A stretch of 64,000 bases of DNA from Chryseobacterium gregarium DSM 19109 (GCF_000430845.1 NZ_AUMU01000011.1:1-64000), one strand, 5' to 3'; counted from the stretch's first letter, positions 1-8,055 are shown. The notes: generated from the letters alone by a model not told the origin. A program made the numbers and translations.

Positions 1-19
1 GATATTTTATATTAAACTG

Positions 20-93
20 AGCCTCCAGAGGGATTCGAACCCACGACCCCGAGATTACAAATCACGTGCTCTGGCCAGCTGAGCTATGGAGGC
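20..93 (-). tRNA. tRNA-Thr (anticodon UGU)
   Basis: The minus strand folds into a tRNA cloverleaf: acceptor arm GCCTCCA pairing with TGGAGGC, a D-arm, an anticodon loop TTTGTAA giving anticodon TGT (threonine), and a T-arm with GGTTCGAATCC. The anticodon stem has one apparent T-T mismatch. CCA is not encoded after the discriminator base, so it would be added after transcription. No other tRNA was seen next to it. Confidence 0.93.
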
Positions 94-199
94 AAAATAA
101 AAAAGAATTCAAAAGATCGCGGTTCCTTTTTGCGAGTGCAAATATAGAACGGATTTTTTGAATTCTCAAACTTTTTATTAACTTTTTTAGCTTTTTTTG

Positions 200-490
200 T
201 TAAGCCAATTCTTTTTTCTTGATTAATAGCTTTTTAGCGGTATCAACACAAAGGTCTAAACTTTCTTCGAAAGTAGCGGAGGTCTTTTTTACCACGATAT
301 CTTCACCGGGAACCACCAGAATGATTTCAGTGGTTTTGTTGTTCCGGTCTGCATTATTTTCTACTTTCAGGAACACTTTGCAGTCCTGGATCTTGTCATA
401 AAACGTTTCCAGCTTGCTTACTTTTTTCTCAATGTGCGATTCTAGTGGTTCGTGTGGGGTTAAACCAATTGACTGTACTGTGATCTTCAT
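200..490 (-). CDS. hpf: Ribosome hibernation promoting factor (HPF/RaiA family)
   Basis: A 96-aa protein of the short HPF/YfiA family, which binds the 30S decoding region and inactivates ribosomes in stationary phase or stress. It starts MKITVQSIGLTPHE and has the family pattern of an N-terminal beta strand, a helix (HIEKKVSKLETFYDKI), a KVFLKVENN strand and a lysine-rich C-terminal helix. It has no C-terminal dimerisation domain, so it is the short form. Its ATG overlaps the stop of the upstream xerC-like gene by 4 bp (ATGA), so the two are translationally coupled, and rpsU lies further upstream in the same direction. Linking rpsU and hpf in one operon suggests co-regulation of ribosome status; this is inference. 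Confidence 0.9.
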   Translation of the reverse strand: MKITVQSIGLTPHEPLESHIEKKVSKLETFYDKIQDCKVFLKVENNADRNNKTTEIILVVPGEDIVVKKTSATFEESLDLCVDTAKKLLIKKKELA

Positions 491-1374
491 AACTCTTCAT
501 TTTTTGAAGCCCTTGGATGGGCCTGATTAAATACTTTTTTCAATTGTTCGATATTGGCATTGGTATAAACCTGGGTGCTCGCCAGGCTGGAATGCCCTAA
601 TATTTTCTTTACCTTGGAGATCTCCGCCCCATTATCCAGGACATGTGTTGCAAAACTGTGCCTGAGCATATGGGGGCTCTTTTTTTCTTTTGTTGTAACC
701 ATACTAAGGTACTTATTCACCACCAGATAAACAAACTTTTCGGTGAGTTTTTTCCCCTTTTTGTTGACAAAAAAATAGGAAACATATTCTGCTGCCGGTC
801 TTCTGATCTCTGTATATTTTTTTAACAGGCCGGAAAGTTCTGCCGCAATAGGGATCATCCTCTGTTTGTTCCCTTTTCCTGTTATTTTCAGTTCGTTTTC
901 GCTCAGGTTAACACTTTCAAACATCATACCACAAAGCTCGGCTTTACGGATTCCCGTCTGGTAAAGCACTTCCATAATGCATTTTTCAAGCACATCAGTT
1001 ACCTCGCTGAACACGGAGTCGCTTAGCCGCTGCATCTCTTCTTCAGACATCGGGATCTGCTTTTCGGCATAAAACTTAAGGGACGGAATGGCATCGGCAG
1101 GGGAAGTGCTGATCTCCCCTATTTTCAAAAGGAACAGGTAAAAGCTGCGGAGCGACGACAGCTTCCGGTTGATGCTGCGTTTGGCAATATTGTTTTCGCT
1201 GAGGTCCACTATAAAGTTACGGATGACCTTTTTGTCGGCTTTGGAGATATCTGCCGTGGCTTCCGTCTTCAGGCAGAACTGCGTAAAATCCTCAATATCT
1301 TTTTTATAGCTTATTACGGTATGGGTGGAGCACCGCTTCTCGAACTGCAGGTATTCTAAAAATTTATCGACCAT
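487..1374 (-). CDS. xerC: Tyrosine recombinase, XerC/XerD family
   Basis: A 295-aa tyrosine recombinase of the size expected for chromosomal XerC/D, which resolve chromosome dimers at dif. The N-terminal SAM-like DNA-binding domain spans about residues 1-90 (FLEYLQFEKRCSTHTVISYKK). The catalytic domain shows the R-H-R-H-Y set: R in QTGIRKAELC, HMLRHSFATH, GHSSLASTQ and the nucleophile in VYTN. It sits between rpsU and hpf in a core operon, and its length, composition and setting argue for a housekeeping enzyme rather than an element integrase. Whether it is the XerC or XerD partner cannot be settled here. Confidence 0.88.
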   Translation of the reverse strand: MVDKFLEYLQFEKRCSTHTVISYKKDIEDFTQFCLKTEATADISKADKKVIRNFIVDLSENNIAKRSINRKLSSLRSFYLFLLKIGEISTSPADAIPSLKFYAEKQIPMSEEEMQRLSDSVFSEVTDVLEKCIMEVLYQTGIRKAELCGMMFESVNLSENELKITGKGNKQRMIPIAAELSGLLKKYTEIRRPAAEYVSYFFVNKKGKKLTEKFVYLVVNKYLSMVTTKEKKSPHMLRHSFATHVLDNGAEISKVKKILGHSSLASTQVYTNANIEQLKKVFNQAHPRASKNEEL

Positions 1375-1457
1375 GATGAAGGGTATGAAAACAAAAATTC
1401 ACTCTTCAAATATAACTATTTAAAGAGTGAATCCGTATGTGTGGGTTAAGAAAATTC

Positions 1458-1655
1458 TTAAGCCTGCTCTTCCTTACTAAGGTTTCTCTGTTTGTGAGCT
1501 GCCTTTAGTCTGGCTTGTCTTAATGATACAGAAGGCTTAATAAACGCTTGTCTCGATCTCAACTGACGAACCGTTCCCGTTTTATCAAATTTTCTTTTAT
1601 ATTTTTTTAATGCTCTGTCGATGGATTCACCATCTTTTACTGGAATTATTAACAT
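1458..1655 (-). CDS. rpsU: 30S ribosomal protein S21
   Basis: A 65-aa basic protein starting MLIIPVKDGESIDRALKKYK, the S21 signature, followed by FDKTGTVRQLRSRQAF and a lysine/arginine-rich tail. S21 is a small-subunit protein near the anti-Shine-Dalgarno region. It is first in a minus-strand operon with xerC and hpf; the 83-bp gap to xerC has no clear terminator. A good Bacteroidota promoter lies just upstream (1679-1709). Confidence 0.95.
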   Translation of the reverse strand: MLIIPVKDGESIDRALKKYKRKFDKTGTVRQLRSRQAFIKPSVSLRQARLKAAHKQRNLSKEEQA

Positions 1656-1678
1656 ACTTTACATCTCATTTTGGATGG

Positions 1679-1709
1679 CAAAAATACACATTTTTACTTA
1701 AAACACAAA
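1679..1709 (-). promoter_or_regulatory. Promoter of rpsU-xerC-hpf
   Basis: On the minus strand TTTG (1706-1709) is followed after 19 bp by TATTTTTG (1679-1686). This fits the Bacteroidota primary-sigma consensus TTTG-N17-19-TAnnTTTG, and the -7 box lies 24 bp before the rpsU ATG. Confidence 0.75.
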
Positions 1710-1730
1710 TATTTATTGCATAAAAATCAT

Positions 1731-1958
1731 TTACCCTTTATTTATCATGCAAAACCTGTTATACTGCCTTAGCAGTGAATAGATATCATTGTCACGCATC
1801 AGTAATTGTTCAGGGAATATAAAAGCTGAAATACTTTCCTTTACTAAGTGCCTTTCCCTTTCCTTAGAACCTGTCAGATTTATTGAAAAAATAATTCCTT
1901 CCAAATGACCGCCATCAAGAAGATATGATGTGCTTTCAAATCTGCTAAGCCTAAAAGA
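1731..1958 (-). pseudogene. Coding remnant between rpsU and ssrA
   Basis: A minus-strand frame of 75 codons runs without a stop to TAA at 1731-1733. It reads like real protein (RLSRFESTSYLLDGGHLEG near its start and LLRQYNRFCMINKG at its end), but has no plausible start: a TGA lies immediately upstream and the first ATG comes late. It looks like the 3' part of a gene whose 5' part is lost. The family was not recognised. It could also be chance, since the region is AT-rich, so the call is tentative. The rest of 1656-2076 holds only the rpsU promoter. Confidence 0.35.
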
Positions 1959-2076
1959 TCAGCGGACTACCGTTAAAAATAAATTTTAAAAGTTTTAATA
2001 CTACAATTTAAACAGTCCGTAAATGTTTTATTTAAAAAGCGGAACATGATCGTAAGGATATATCAACAAAAATCCG

Positions 2077-2084
2077 TATCTTTG
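2077..2084 (+). promoter_or_regulatory. ssrA promoter -7 element
   Basis: TATCTTTG matches TAnnTTTG and lies 16 bp before the mature tmRNA 5' end. No clear TTTG -33 box was found at the usual spacing. Confidence 0.6.
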
Positions 2085-2100
2085 TTTTCACTTAATTCAT

Positions 2101-2498
2101 GGGGTTGACTGGTTTCGACAGCAAGGCCAATGGGTAAGTAAGCATGCAGAGAACCGTAGCGCGATCTCTTAAATCCCTTGCTACACAATTTTAACTGGCA
2201 ACGAAGAGTTCGCTCTTGCAGCTTAATATCGAAGTATAGTAGATCAAGCGTTTTCCCGAAGATTTCAGTAGGGAAGCAAGATGTCCCACAAATGCCCCGT
2301 TCTGCGGCGTTTGATCATGGGATATAGGAATGCAGGAATAAGGCTTTAGACGCTTCGGCTAAAGCACGAAAATTTAGAAGATAAGCTGAAGGTTGGGCGT
2401 CTGCTCTCTGCCTCCAGTCGAAAACCAACAGCAGGATAAGCATGTAGAAATCTTATGTATTGCTTGTTTGGACGAGGGTTCGAATCCCTCCAACTCCA
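2101..2498 (+). ncRNA. ssrA: Transfer-messenger RNA (tmRNA)
   Basis: One-piece tmRNA that rescues stalled ribosomes and tags the nascent chain for proteolysis. The 5' end GGGGTTGACTGGTTTCGACAG and 3' end GGTTCGAATCCCTCCAACTCCA form the tRNA-like domain (GGGGTTG pairs with CAACTCC). The tag frame starts at the GGC after TTTTAACT and reads GNEEFALAA then TAA, so the tag is (A)GNEEFALAA. Pseudoknot-like stems fill the 3' half. CCA is not encoded. The 3' end is the integration target of the island to its right, and the gene itself is left intact. Confidence 0.97.
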
Positions 2499-2506
2499 CT
2501 TAAAAC
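2487..2506 (+). repeat. attL core (left copy of the 20-bp direct repeat)
   Basis: CCTCCAACTCCACTTAAAAC covers the last 12 nt of ssrA and the next 8 nt. The identical 20-mer occurs at 26302-26321. Similarity extends leftward imperfectly (GGTTCGAATC here, GGTTCAAAAA there), as expected when one copy is under selection as tmRNA and the other is not. Together with the integrase at the other end this marks the left boundary of the island. Confidence 0.9.
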
Positions 2507-2540
2507 CCTGTAAATTATTGATTTACAGGGTTTTTTATTT
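2502..2540 (+). terminator. Element-borne rho-independent terminator of ssrA
   Basis: A perfect 14-bp stem AAAACCCTGTAAAT (2502-2515) with ATTTACAGGGTTTT (2521-2534) and a T-rich run. Its 5' arm begins in the last bases of the att core, so nearly the whole hairpin belongs to the inserted DNA. Confidence 0.88.
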
Positions 2541-2542
2541 TT

Positions 2543-2562
2543 GGGTGCTAGATTAGGTGCTA
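2543..2562 (+). repeat. Candidate integrase arm-type site, left end
   Basis: GGGTGCTAGATTAGGTGCTA contains two GGTGCTA boxes 12 bp apart. The same pattern with three differences (GGGTGCCAGTTTGGGTGCTA) lies at 26163-26182, beside the integrase start. Paired direct repeats inside both ends are what arm-type integrase sites look like; binding is inferred. Confidence 0.5.
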
Positions 2563-2797
2563 ATATTAAATATAGGATATCTCTCTTATATGAAAAAATT
2601 TGAGGCAAAGATTTATTCTTATCACTAAAAGGAAGTCGTTTTATCTAATAGAGTATCTGTTGAGGCCTTTTACTTTTCCCCCATAGAAACCATTTAGCAA
2701 AAATTCACCAACAAATCTACATTCTTATTGAAGTCTAAGTATAGAGCCCTCGAATAAATTCTCTACTGTCTTTACAAATAAAAGTTCCTTCTGGGGT

Positions 2798-2864
2798 ACT
2801 TAAAACTCTCTGTAACTACTGTTAACAAAGAGTTTTTTATTTTAAGGGGGAACAAAAAGGGGAA
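2798..2864 (+). other. Second left-end-like junction (possible relic of an older insertion)
   Basis: TACTTAAAACTCTCTGTAA resembles the true junction CACTTAAAACCCTGTAA. As there, it opens a hairpin (AAAACTCT 2802-2809 with AGAGTTTT 2829-2836, then T-rich) and about 40 bp later has a tandem G-rich pair (GGGGGAAC and GGGGAATA, 2846-2864), like the arm site 37 bp after the true core. It suggests a stacked or earlier element; the core itself is too diverged to be sure. The 2565-2797 stretch before it holds nothing else recognisable. Confidence 0.35.
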
Positions 2865-2969
2865 TACGATATTTGAGATTTCTAATTTGTGCTATATTCA
2901 AATATTTTCTTTTAATAGACTTACTTTGTTTTTAGTTCCGTCTTGGAACTTATGGTCATAAATTTACTA

Positions 2970-3496
2970 TTAAAGAGATATAGTATCTTTCTCTTTAATT
3001 TATCTTTATTTCCTTTAGACTGGCAGATCAGCAGGAGACGATCTTTAGTTTTGATATCAGAGATCTACAATTCCAACACCTCGCTAAGACGCAGACCGCA
3101 CGAATATATTGTGGTAAGAATAGCTTTATGTTTTAAATTCTCCGTAGCATCCAATACCTGTTTCACCTCTTCAAGGGTAAGAAATTTCGGTAATTTATGT
3201 TCTTTGCGTTTGGGATAGAGATGTTTTAAACTGATCTGGCGGTTGAAGATTTCCTTATAAAATTTGGTAATAGTGGCGATCATTGCTTTTTGATATGATT
3301 GCCCTATCTTCATCTTGTCGACAAGCCAGACAATAAAATCTTCAAGTTGTTGTTAGGTTATATCTTCCGGTTTATGTTTGGAAGATAATTTAAGAAAATA
3401 GCTGAGATGTGAAGCGTAGGTCTTAATACTTTTCTCGGCATATCGTTGCATTCGAAGGATCACTATGAATTGATCGGTCAGATTTTCATTCATCAT
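2970..3496 (-). pseudogene. Decayed tyrosine recombinase/integrase
   Basis: The minus strand reads MMNENLTDQFIVILRMQRYA onward, a SAM-like N-terminal domain, then an in-frame TAA at 3353-3355. It resumes with LEDFIVWLVDKMKIGQSYQK and the catalytic-domain start (LTLEEVKQVLDATENLKHKA, then YSCGLRLSEVLEL), meets a TAG at 3065-3067, and continues ISDIKTKDRLLLICQSKGNK before losing similarity. Two stops and loss of the HxxR...Y half make it non-functional. It may be the integrase of the older element whose left end is suspected at 2798. The gap 3497-3671 is AT-rich leader for the next gene. Confidence 0.85.
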
Positions 3497-3671
3497 ATAA
3501 TTGCGTTTATCCAAAAATTATTCAATATTTAATCAACTAACAAACAGAATCTTAAATAAAATATATAAAAGAATAAGCGCAACATTATATATTTCGTATT
3601 GGCGCAATGCGTATATTTAAACCCTTGGAGAACTCAAGAAAAAATGAGTAAAATAACTTAATCCTATAATA

Positions 3672-4565
3672 ATGTTTGATTTTCGTTTACAAGTATTTCA
3701 CAAAGTAGCAAAACGACTTAATTTTACAAAAGCTGCCGAAGAATTATTTATTACGCAGCCAGCAGTTTCAAAACACATACAAGAAATTGAAAGTTTTCTG
3801 AAAACTAAACTTTTTGAAAGAAATGGCTCAAAGGTAAAATTAACAAAAGCAGGAATTATATTATTTTCTCATACCGAAAAAATATTTGAAACCTATCGTA
3901 ATTTAGAATTTGAAATTAATTCTCTTTCTCAAAATTTCAACGGAAAATTAAGAATTGGTGCGAGTACAACAATTGCTCAATATCTTTTACCTGAAATTTT
4001 AGCATCGTTTCATAAAAAATTTGACCAACTTATCGTTTCTTTAGAAGCTAATAATACAGAACAAATTGAAATTGCGCTGCAAAAAAATGAAATTGATTTG
4101 GGTATCATAGAAGGAAAATCCAAAAAAGCCTATCTAAAATATACCGAATTTGTCAAAGACGAAATTGTTTTAGTTTCAAATAGCACAAATCCTCTCTCAA
4201 AAAGACAGAACATTACTATTGATGAGCTAAAAAACATTCCTCTCTTGTTTCGCGAGCAAGGATCAGGAACACTAGAAGTAATTGCACATCATTTAAAATC
4301 TTTGAATGTAAAAATTTCAGATTTAAAAATTGAAATGCAATTAGGCAGCACTGAAAGTATTAAAAACTATATACTTCACAGCAACACTATGGCTTTTATA
4401 TCATTACATTCCATATACAAAGAACTTAGAGAAAATAAATTTACAATAATAGATGTTCAACATTTGTCTATCGAAAGGAATTTTTACTTTATCCAACAAC
4501 AAGGTCAAGTTGAGGCTTTACCTGAATTATTTATGAAATTTGCCAATCATTATAACTTTAAGTAA
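3672..4565 (+). CDS. LysR-family transcriptional regulator
   Basis: A 297-aa LTTR with an N-terminal winged HTH (residues about 1-60: LNFTKAAEELFITQPAVSKH) and a C-terminal two-lobed periplasmic-binding-like effector domain (RIGASTTIAQYLLPEILASF, then DLGIIEG). It lies 77 bp upstream of a YeiH-family exporter in the same direction. LysR-YeiH pairs are common, and such regulators often respond to sulfur metabolites; the effector here is unknown. The gene is strikingly AT-rich, fitting acquired DNA. The ATG follows AT-rich sequence with no Shine-Dalgarno, as is usual in this phylum. Confidence 0.9.
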   Translation: MFDFRLQVFHKVAKRLNFTKAAEELFITQPAVSKHIQEIESFLKTKLFERNGSKVKLTKAGIILFSHTEKIFETYRNLEFEINSLSQNFNGKLRIGASTTIAQYLLPEILASFHKKFDQLIVSLEANNTEQIEIALQKNEIDLGIIEGKSKKAYLKYTEFVKDEIVLVSNSTNPLSKRQNITIDELKNIPLLFREQGSGTLEVIAHHLKSLNVKISDLKIEMQLGSTESIKNYILHSNTMAFISLHSIYKELRENKFTIIDVQHLSIERNFYFIQQQGQVEALPELFMKFANHYNFK

Positions 4566-4642
4566 TGACGCATAACTTTTTACAATTTCCAACATATCCT
4601 TTATTTCAAGAAATTTGTACTAACAATAATATATAAAGTAAG

Positions 4643-5608
4643 ATGGAAAATCAAAAAGGATTCAAAAATTTATTAGACAAAAGTATAACCACTAGAGAAG
4701 TGATTTTTTTATTAGCAGTTGTACTCTGCTTGTCTCCATTAATATCACCGCCGATTGCCTTACTTATGGGTTTAATAATTGCGCAATTTATTGGACATCC
4801 ATATTTACATCTAAATCATAAAGCAACTCATATATTGTTACAGGTTTCTGTTGTTGGTTTGGGCTTTGGAATGAATGTTACAAGTGCATTAAAAGCGGGT
4901 AAAGAAGGTATTTTATTTACAATAGTTTCTATTATTGGAACATTAGTAATTGGTTTCTTTATGGGTAAGTTTTTAAAGATAGAAAAAAAGACTTCTTATT
5001 TAATATCAGCTGGAACAGCCATTTGTGGTGGAAGTGCTATTGCTGCTATTTCTCCTGTAATAAAGGCAGAGGAAAAACAGATATCGGTTGCATTAGGAAC
5101 CATATTTATTCTAAATTCTGCAGCCTTATTTTTATTTCCTTTTATTGGGCATCAGTTAAATTTATCACAATCACAATTTGGAATGTGGTGTGCAATTGCT
5201 ATTCACGATACCAGTTCAGTTGTAGGTGCAGCAAGTAAATATGGTCCGCAAGCTTTAGAGATTGCTACAACTGTTAAATTAGCACGAGCATTATGGATAA
5301 TTCCTGTTGCTTTTTTATCAACTTTTATTTTTAAAAATAAAGAAAGTAAAATAAAAATTCCTTACTTTATTGGATTATTTGTTCTTGCAATGATTGCAAA
5401 TACCTATATTCCTTTTGTTCAACAATACAATCATTATTTAACTAATATTGCAAAAGCAGGATTAACGCTTACCTTGTTTTTAATAGGATGTGGATTGAAC
5501 AGAAAAACAATATCTTCTGTTGGATTTAAACCATTAATTCAAGGTGTAATTCTATGGGTGATTATAGCAACTGCTGCACTTTGGGCTGTAACAACTTTAA
5601 CAAACTAA
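4643..5608 (+). CDS. YeiH/UPF0324-family membrane protein (putative sulfate exporter family)
   Basis: A 321-aa polytopic inner-membrane protein with about nine to ten hydrophobic segments. Family landmarks are GLGFGMNVTSALKAG (about residues 71-85), the conserved SAGTAICGGSAIAAISPVI segment, AIAIHDTSSVVGAA and TTVKLARALWIIP. The family is annotated as putative sulfate exporters but is poorly characterised. It is probably controlled by the adjacent LysR regulator and is followed after 12 bp by a secreted propeller protein, so the three may act together. Confidence 0.88.
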   Translation: MENQKGFKNLLDKSITTREVIFLLAVVLCLSPLISPPIALLMGLIIAQFIGHPYLHLNHKATHILLQVSVVGLGFGMNVTSALKAGKEGILFTIVSIIGTLVIGFFMGKFLKIEKKTSYLISAGTAICGGSAIAAISPVIKAEEKQISVALGTIFILNSAALFLFPFIGHQLNLSQSQFGMWCAIAIHDTSSVVGAASKYGPQALEIATTVKLARALWIIPVAFLSTFIFKNKESKIKIPYFIGLFVLAMIANTYIPFVQQYNHYLTNIAKAGLTLTLFLIGCGLNRKTISSVGFKPLIQGVILWVIIATAALWAVTTLTN

Positions 5609-5620
5609 TAAATTCAAAAT

Positions 5621-6595
5621 ATGAAAAATAAATTCAAAATTGGAATGTTAATACTATTCTTTAGTATTATTGCTACCAAAACTCAAGCGCAACAAATCTT
5701 TGACGGCAACATAAAAAATAATTCTTTAGCAATAAGTCCAACCGAAAATATTGCATTAGCATCAAACAGCGACGTAAATTTCGTAAGTGTTTATAATCTA
5801 AAATCTCGTAAATTAATAAAAAAGATACCTGGATTCATCAGTCCAAGAAACATCATTTTTTCGCCTGATGGAATGAAGTTTTACATCACTGACAGCAGCA
5901 CCGGATTTTTAACTGTACTGGAAACAAAGAACTTTAAAATCATTGAAAAATATGCGGTAGGCTTTGGAGCATTTGGTTCAGCAATTAGCAACAATGGTCA
6001 AGAAATTTATATTAATAATGAGGCAACAAATACAGTAACGGTAATTGACCTTTCAAGTAAATCGGTAAAAAAAATAATAACAGGTTTTGCCGAACCAAGA
6101 CAAGGTATTAAATTAAACGCAACAAATACAAAGATTTACGTGACCAATTTTGCCAGCGACGCTATTTCTGTTGTGGACGCAGCAACTTTAAAAATCGATA
6201 CAACTATTACTGGTTTTAGCAAAATAAGAGCTATCTCTATTACTAAAGATGGTGAAACATTATTTGCTGCTAATAGTGGTTCCAATTCCATTGCAGTAGT
6301 TAATTTAAATACAGGTATAATCGCTAAAACAATTTCTGTAGGCAAAGATCCTTATGGCGCATCATTATCTTCAGATGAAAACATTTTATTGAGTGGAAAT
6401 AAAGAAGATAATTCTCTTTCAATAATTGATGTACCAACACTAACTAATATTGGAGTGATAACAGGATTTAATGAACCAAGACAAGCGATTGTTTACTCTA
6501 AAAACGGTAAAAATGTATTTGTACTAAACAAAGATTTATCTATTAGTGTAGTTAATCTTTCTGAAAAGAAAATAATATATAGTATTCAGAATTAA
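5621..6595 (+). CDS. Secreted YVTN/YncE-like beta-propeller protein
   Basis: A 324-aa protein with a Sec signal peptide (MKNKFKIGMLILFFSIIATK, cleavage near TQAQQ). About seven repeats of roughly 42 residues follow, of the YVTN type (for example EIYINNEATNTVTVIDLSSK, KIYVTNFASDAISVVDAATL, TLFAANSGSNSIAVVNLNTG), which form a beta-propeller. It starts 12 bp after the exporter stop, so it is co-transcribed with it. Propellers of this type are usually periplasmic or extracellular binding modules; no enzyme residues are evident. The ligand is unknown. Confidence 0.85.
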   Translation: MKNKFKIGMLILFFSIIATKTQAQQIFDGNIKNNSLAISPTENIALASNSDVNFVSVYNLKSRKLIKKIPGFISPRNIIFSPDGMKFYITDSSTGFLTVLETKNFKIIEKYAVGFGAFGSAISNNGQEIYINNEATNTVTVIDLSSKSVKKIITGFAEPRQGIKLNATNTKIYVTNFASDAISVVDAATLKIDTTITGFSKIRAISITKDGETLFAANSGSNSIAVVNLNTGIIAKTISVGKDPYGASLSSDENILLSGNKEDNSLSIIDVPTLTNIGVITGFNEPRQAIVYSKNGKNVFVLNKDLSISVVNLSEKKIIYSIQN

Positions 6596-6635
6596 TAAAT
6601 TTCCTAAAAAAGGTAAAAGGGCTATCCGCTAACAG

Positions 6636-6746
6636 CCGTTTCTCGCAATTGCGAATTTTGTGGTAAGTTCTCGTTTGCGTTTCGCAAGAATTTTTATCTT
6701 TAACAGAAAATAAAAAGTTCCGAACTTGGCAACTGACGAGAAGCGG
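6636..6746. repeat. Imperfect long-range inverted repeat after the propeller gene
   Basis: CCGTTTCTCG (6636-6645) is answered by CGAGAAGCGG (6737-6746), 9 of 10 complementary, enclosing about 90 bp with smaller self-complementary pieces such as GCAATTGC. Flanking CCG and CGG triplets could extend it. It may be a terminator-like or recombination-site-like structure; it is not a clear attC site because the flanking RYYYAAC/GTTRRRY boxes do not fit. Confidence 0.4.
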
Positions 6747-6887
6747 CGGAACCTTAACCACTTTTTAACAACACAACTGAAAGTGAAATTTTCGCCATAC
6801 ATATACGAACCAGACAAAAGTATTGAGGTTTACCGAAAAATATTTTGAGGACAATCCCGAAGTTAAAAAACGTGTTGAAGAATTAGG

Positions 6888-7174
6888 ATGATTGAATTTT
6901 ATTCTAATTTGAAAGGCGAATTCATATTCGCTTTTATAAATACAGACAAAGAGTGGTTAGCTTTTACATTATTTTGTAGTTCAATTTTAGCCATTTTTTT
7001 AATAATTTTTTGGAACAAGAGAAGCAAGGATAAGATTTTAATATTTGGATACATTTTGTTTTGATATGTTTCTTTTTAGTCGGATGTTCTTTTATAATGT
7101 TATTGCTTTTATTACCAAGAACATTTGGATTATTAATGTCAATAGCAATTATTGGGTTTACTTTGATTTACTGA
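6888..7174 (+). pseudogene. Frameshifted small membrane protein gene
   Basis: The first frame (6888-7064) encodes 58 aa, MIEFYSNLKGEFIFAFINTD onward with one transmembrane segment (FTLFCSSILAIFLIIF), and ends KILIFGYILF then TGA. A second frame continues directly with ICFFLVGCSFIMLLLLLPRT and ends at 7172-7174, adding two more hydrophobic segments. A single frameshift in the TTTTGTTTTGATAT tract would join them. The ATG overlaps the TGA of an upstream fragment ending YFEDNPEVKKRVEELG, which is itself headless. The family was not recognised. Confidence 0.5.
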
Positions 7175-7381
7175 ACACTCTATAACTGGTAGTGGTATTA
7201 GCTATTATTACAATTAGTGTACATTTCTTGAAGCAATTTTTTCGCAGATTTGTTTTTATTCTTTAATCATTTTCGCCATTTTAAAAGTCTGTATTTTTAT
7301 GAATAGAGTTGAAAAAATAACCGTGAAATTAAAATAATCTCAAAAAACGATCGTTTTTCTGTAAAAAAACATAATTCAGTG

Positions 7382-7411
7382 AAATAAAAAGATCAGAAGT
7401 CCAACCTGATC
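7382..7411 (-). terminator. Terminator of the 44-aa ORF
   Basis: Read on the minus strand: GATCAG, a 9-nt loop, CTGATC (7391-7411), followed by TTTTTATTT. It lies 15 bp after the stop of the small ORF at 7426-7560. Confidence 0.65.
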
Positions 7412-7425
7412 TAAAATTAAAACGG

Positions 7426-7560
7426 TTAATCCTCCGCCTCAATCCCCATTTTAAAAGATTCATATTCAATGGATCCCTTAAATTTTCTCTTTCCGAGAAT
7501 TCCCACTGTGAAAAGGATAAACAATCCGATCACCACTACAATACTAAATGTACTAATCAT
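7426..7560 (-). CDS. Small predicted membrane protein (44 aa)
   Basis: A short minus-strand ORF reading MISTFSIVVVIGLFILFTVG then a basic stretch (ILGKRKFKGS) and an acidic end (GIEAED). One N-terminal transmembrane helix with a positively charged cytoplasmic flank is predicted, giving an N-out single-span topology. A rho-independent hairpin directly follows on the same strand, which supports a real transcript. The family was not recognised and no partner gene is adjacent. It lies amid broken genes, so it may be a survivor of a larger operon. Confidence 0.5.
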   Translation of the reverse strand: MISTFSIVVVIGLFILFTVGILGKRKFKGSIEYESFKMGIEAED

Positions 7561-8031
7561 AATTTAAAAATTTATTTTGTTTTAATTAATTTGTCTCTAT
7601 TATAAATATTAACGTTATTCTCAAAAGATCACTTTTGGAGAAAACTTTTTTAAACAATTTTATTGCTCAGGGTTTTCATCCGGAAAAACTGCCGGCACTA
7701 AAATACAAGCCATTTAACCTTTTGCCTTTTTGATTAATTTCTCTTTTCTATCTTTGACCTTACTAAAAGTAAGTTTGCTAAATTCCTCCAGCTCCTCTAA
7801 AAAAATCAATGCTCAAACTTCCAAAGTCAAATATTTTCTGAAAGGACATAAATTATCACTTCTCTGTAATTAATATTAATAAAGGCTTTACATATTATTT
7901 CATAACTTTAAATAAAGTTGTGATGCACTATTTATAATTTGAAGATAAATTTTCGCAATACAGTCTGTTCTGCAAGATATCGACACCCGTTAAAAACTTC
8001 TTTTAAACCAAAATATCTTGATATATGCCAC

Positions 8032-8055
8032 AAAAAAAGCCCCTCGCAGTGCGAG
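8032..8055 (-). terminator. Terminator-like hairpin
   Basis: On the minus strand CTCGC-ACT-GCGAG, then GGGC and a run of seven Ts. No intact gene is immediately upstream on that strand, so it may end read-through from the 8399-11318 operon or be a relic. Confidence 0.55.

Noticed and set aside
2101-2498. Possibility that the island disrupts ssrA
   Set aside because: The 5' end, tag frame and full tRNA-like 3' domain are intact up to the discriminator base, so the gene is preserved.
6636-6746. Integron attC site
   Set aside because: The inverted arms lack proper RYYYAAC and GTTRRRY ends, and no integron integrase is nearby.
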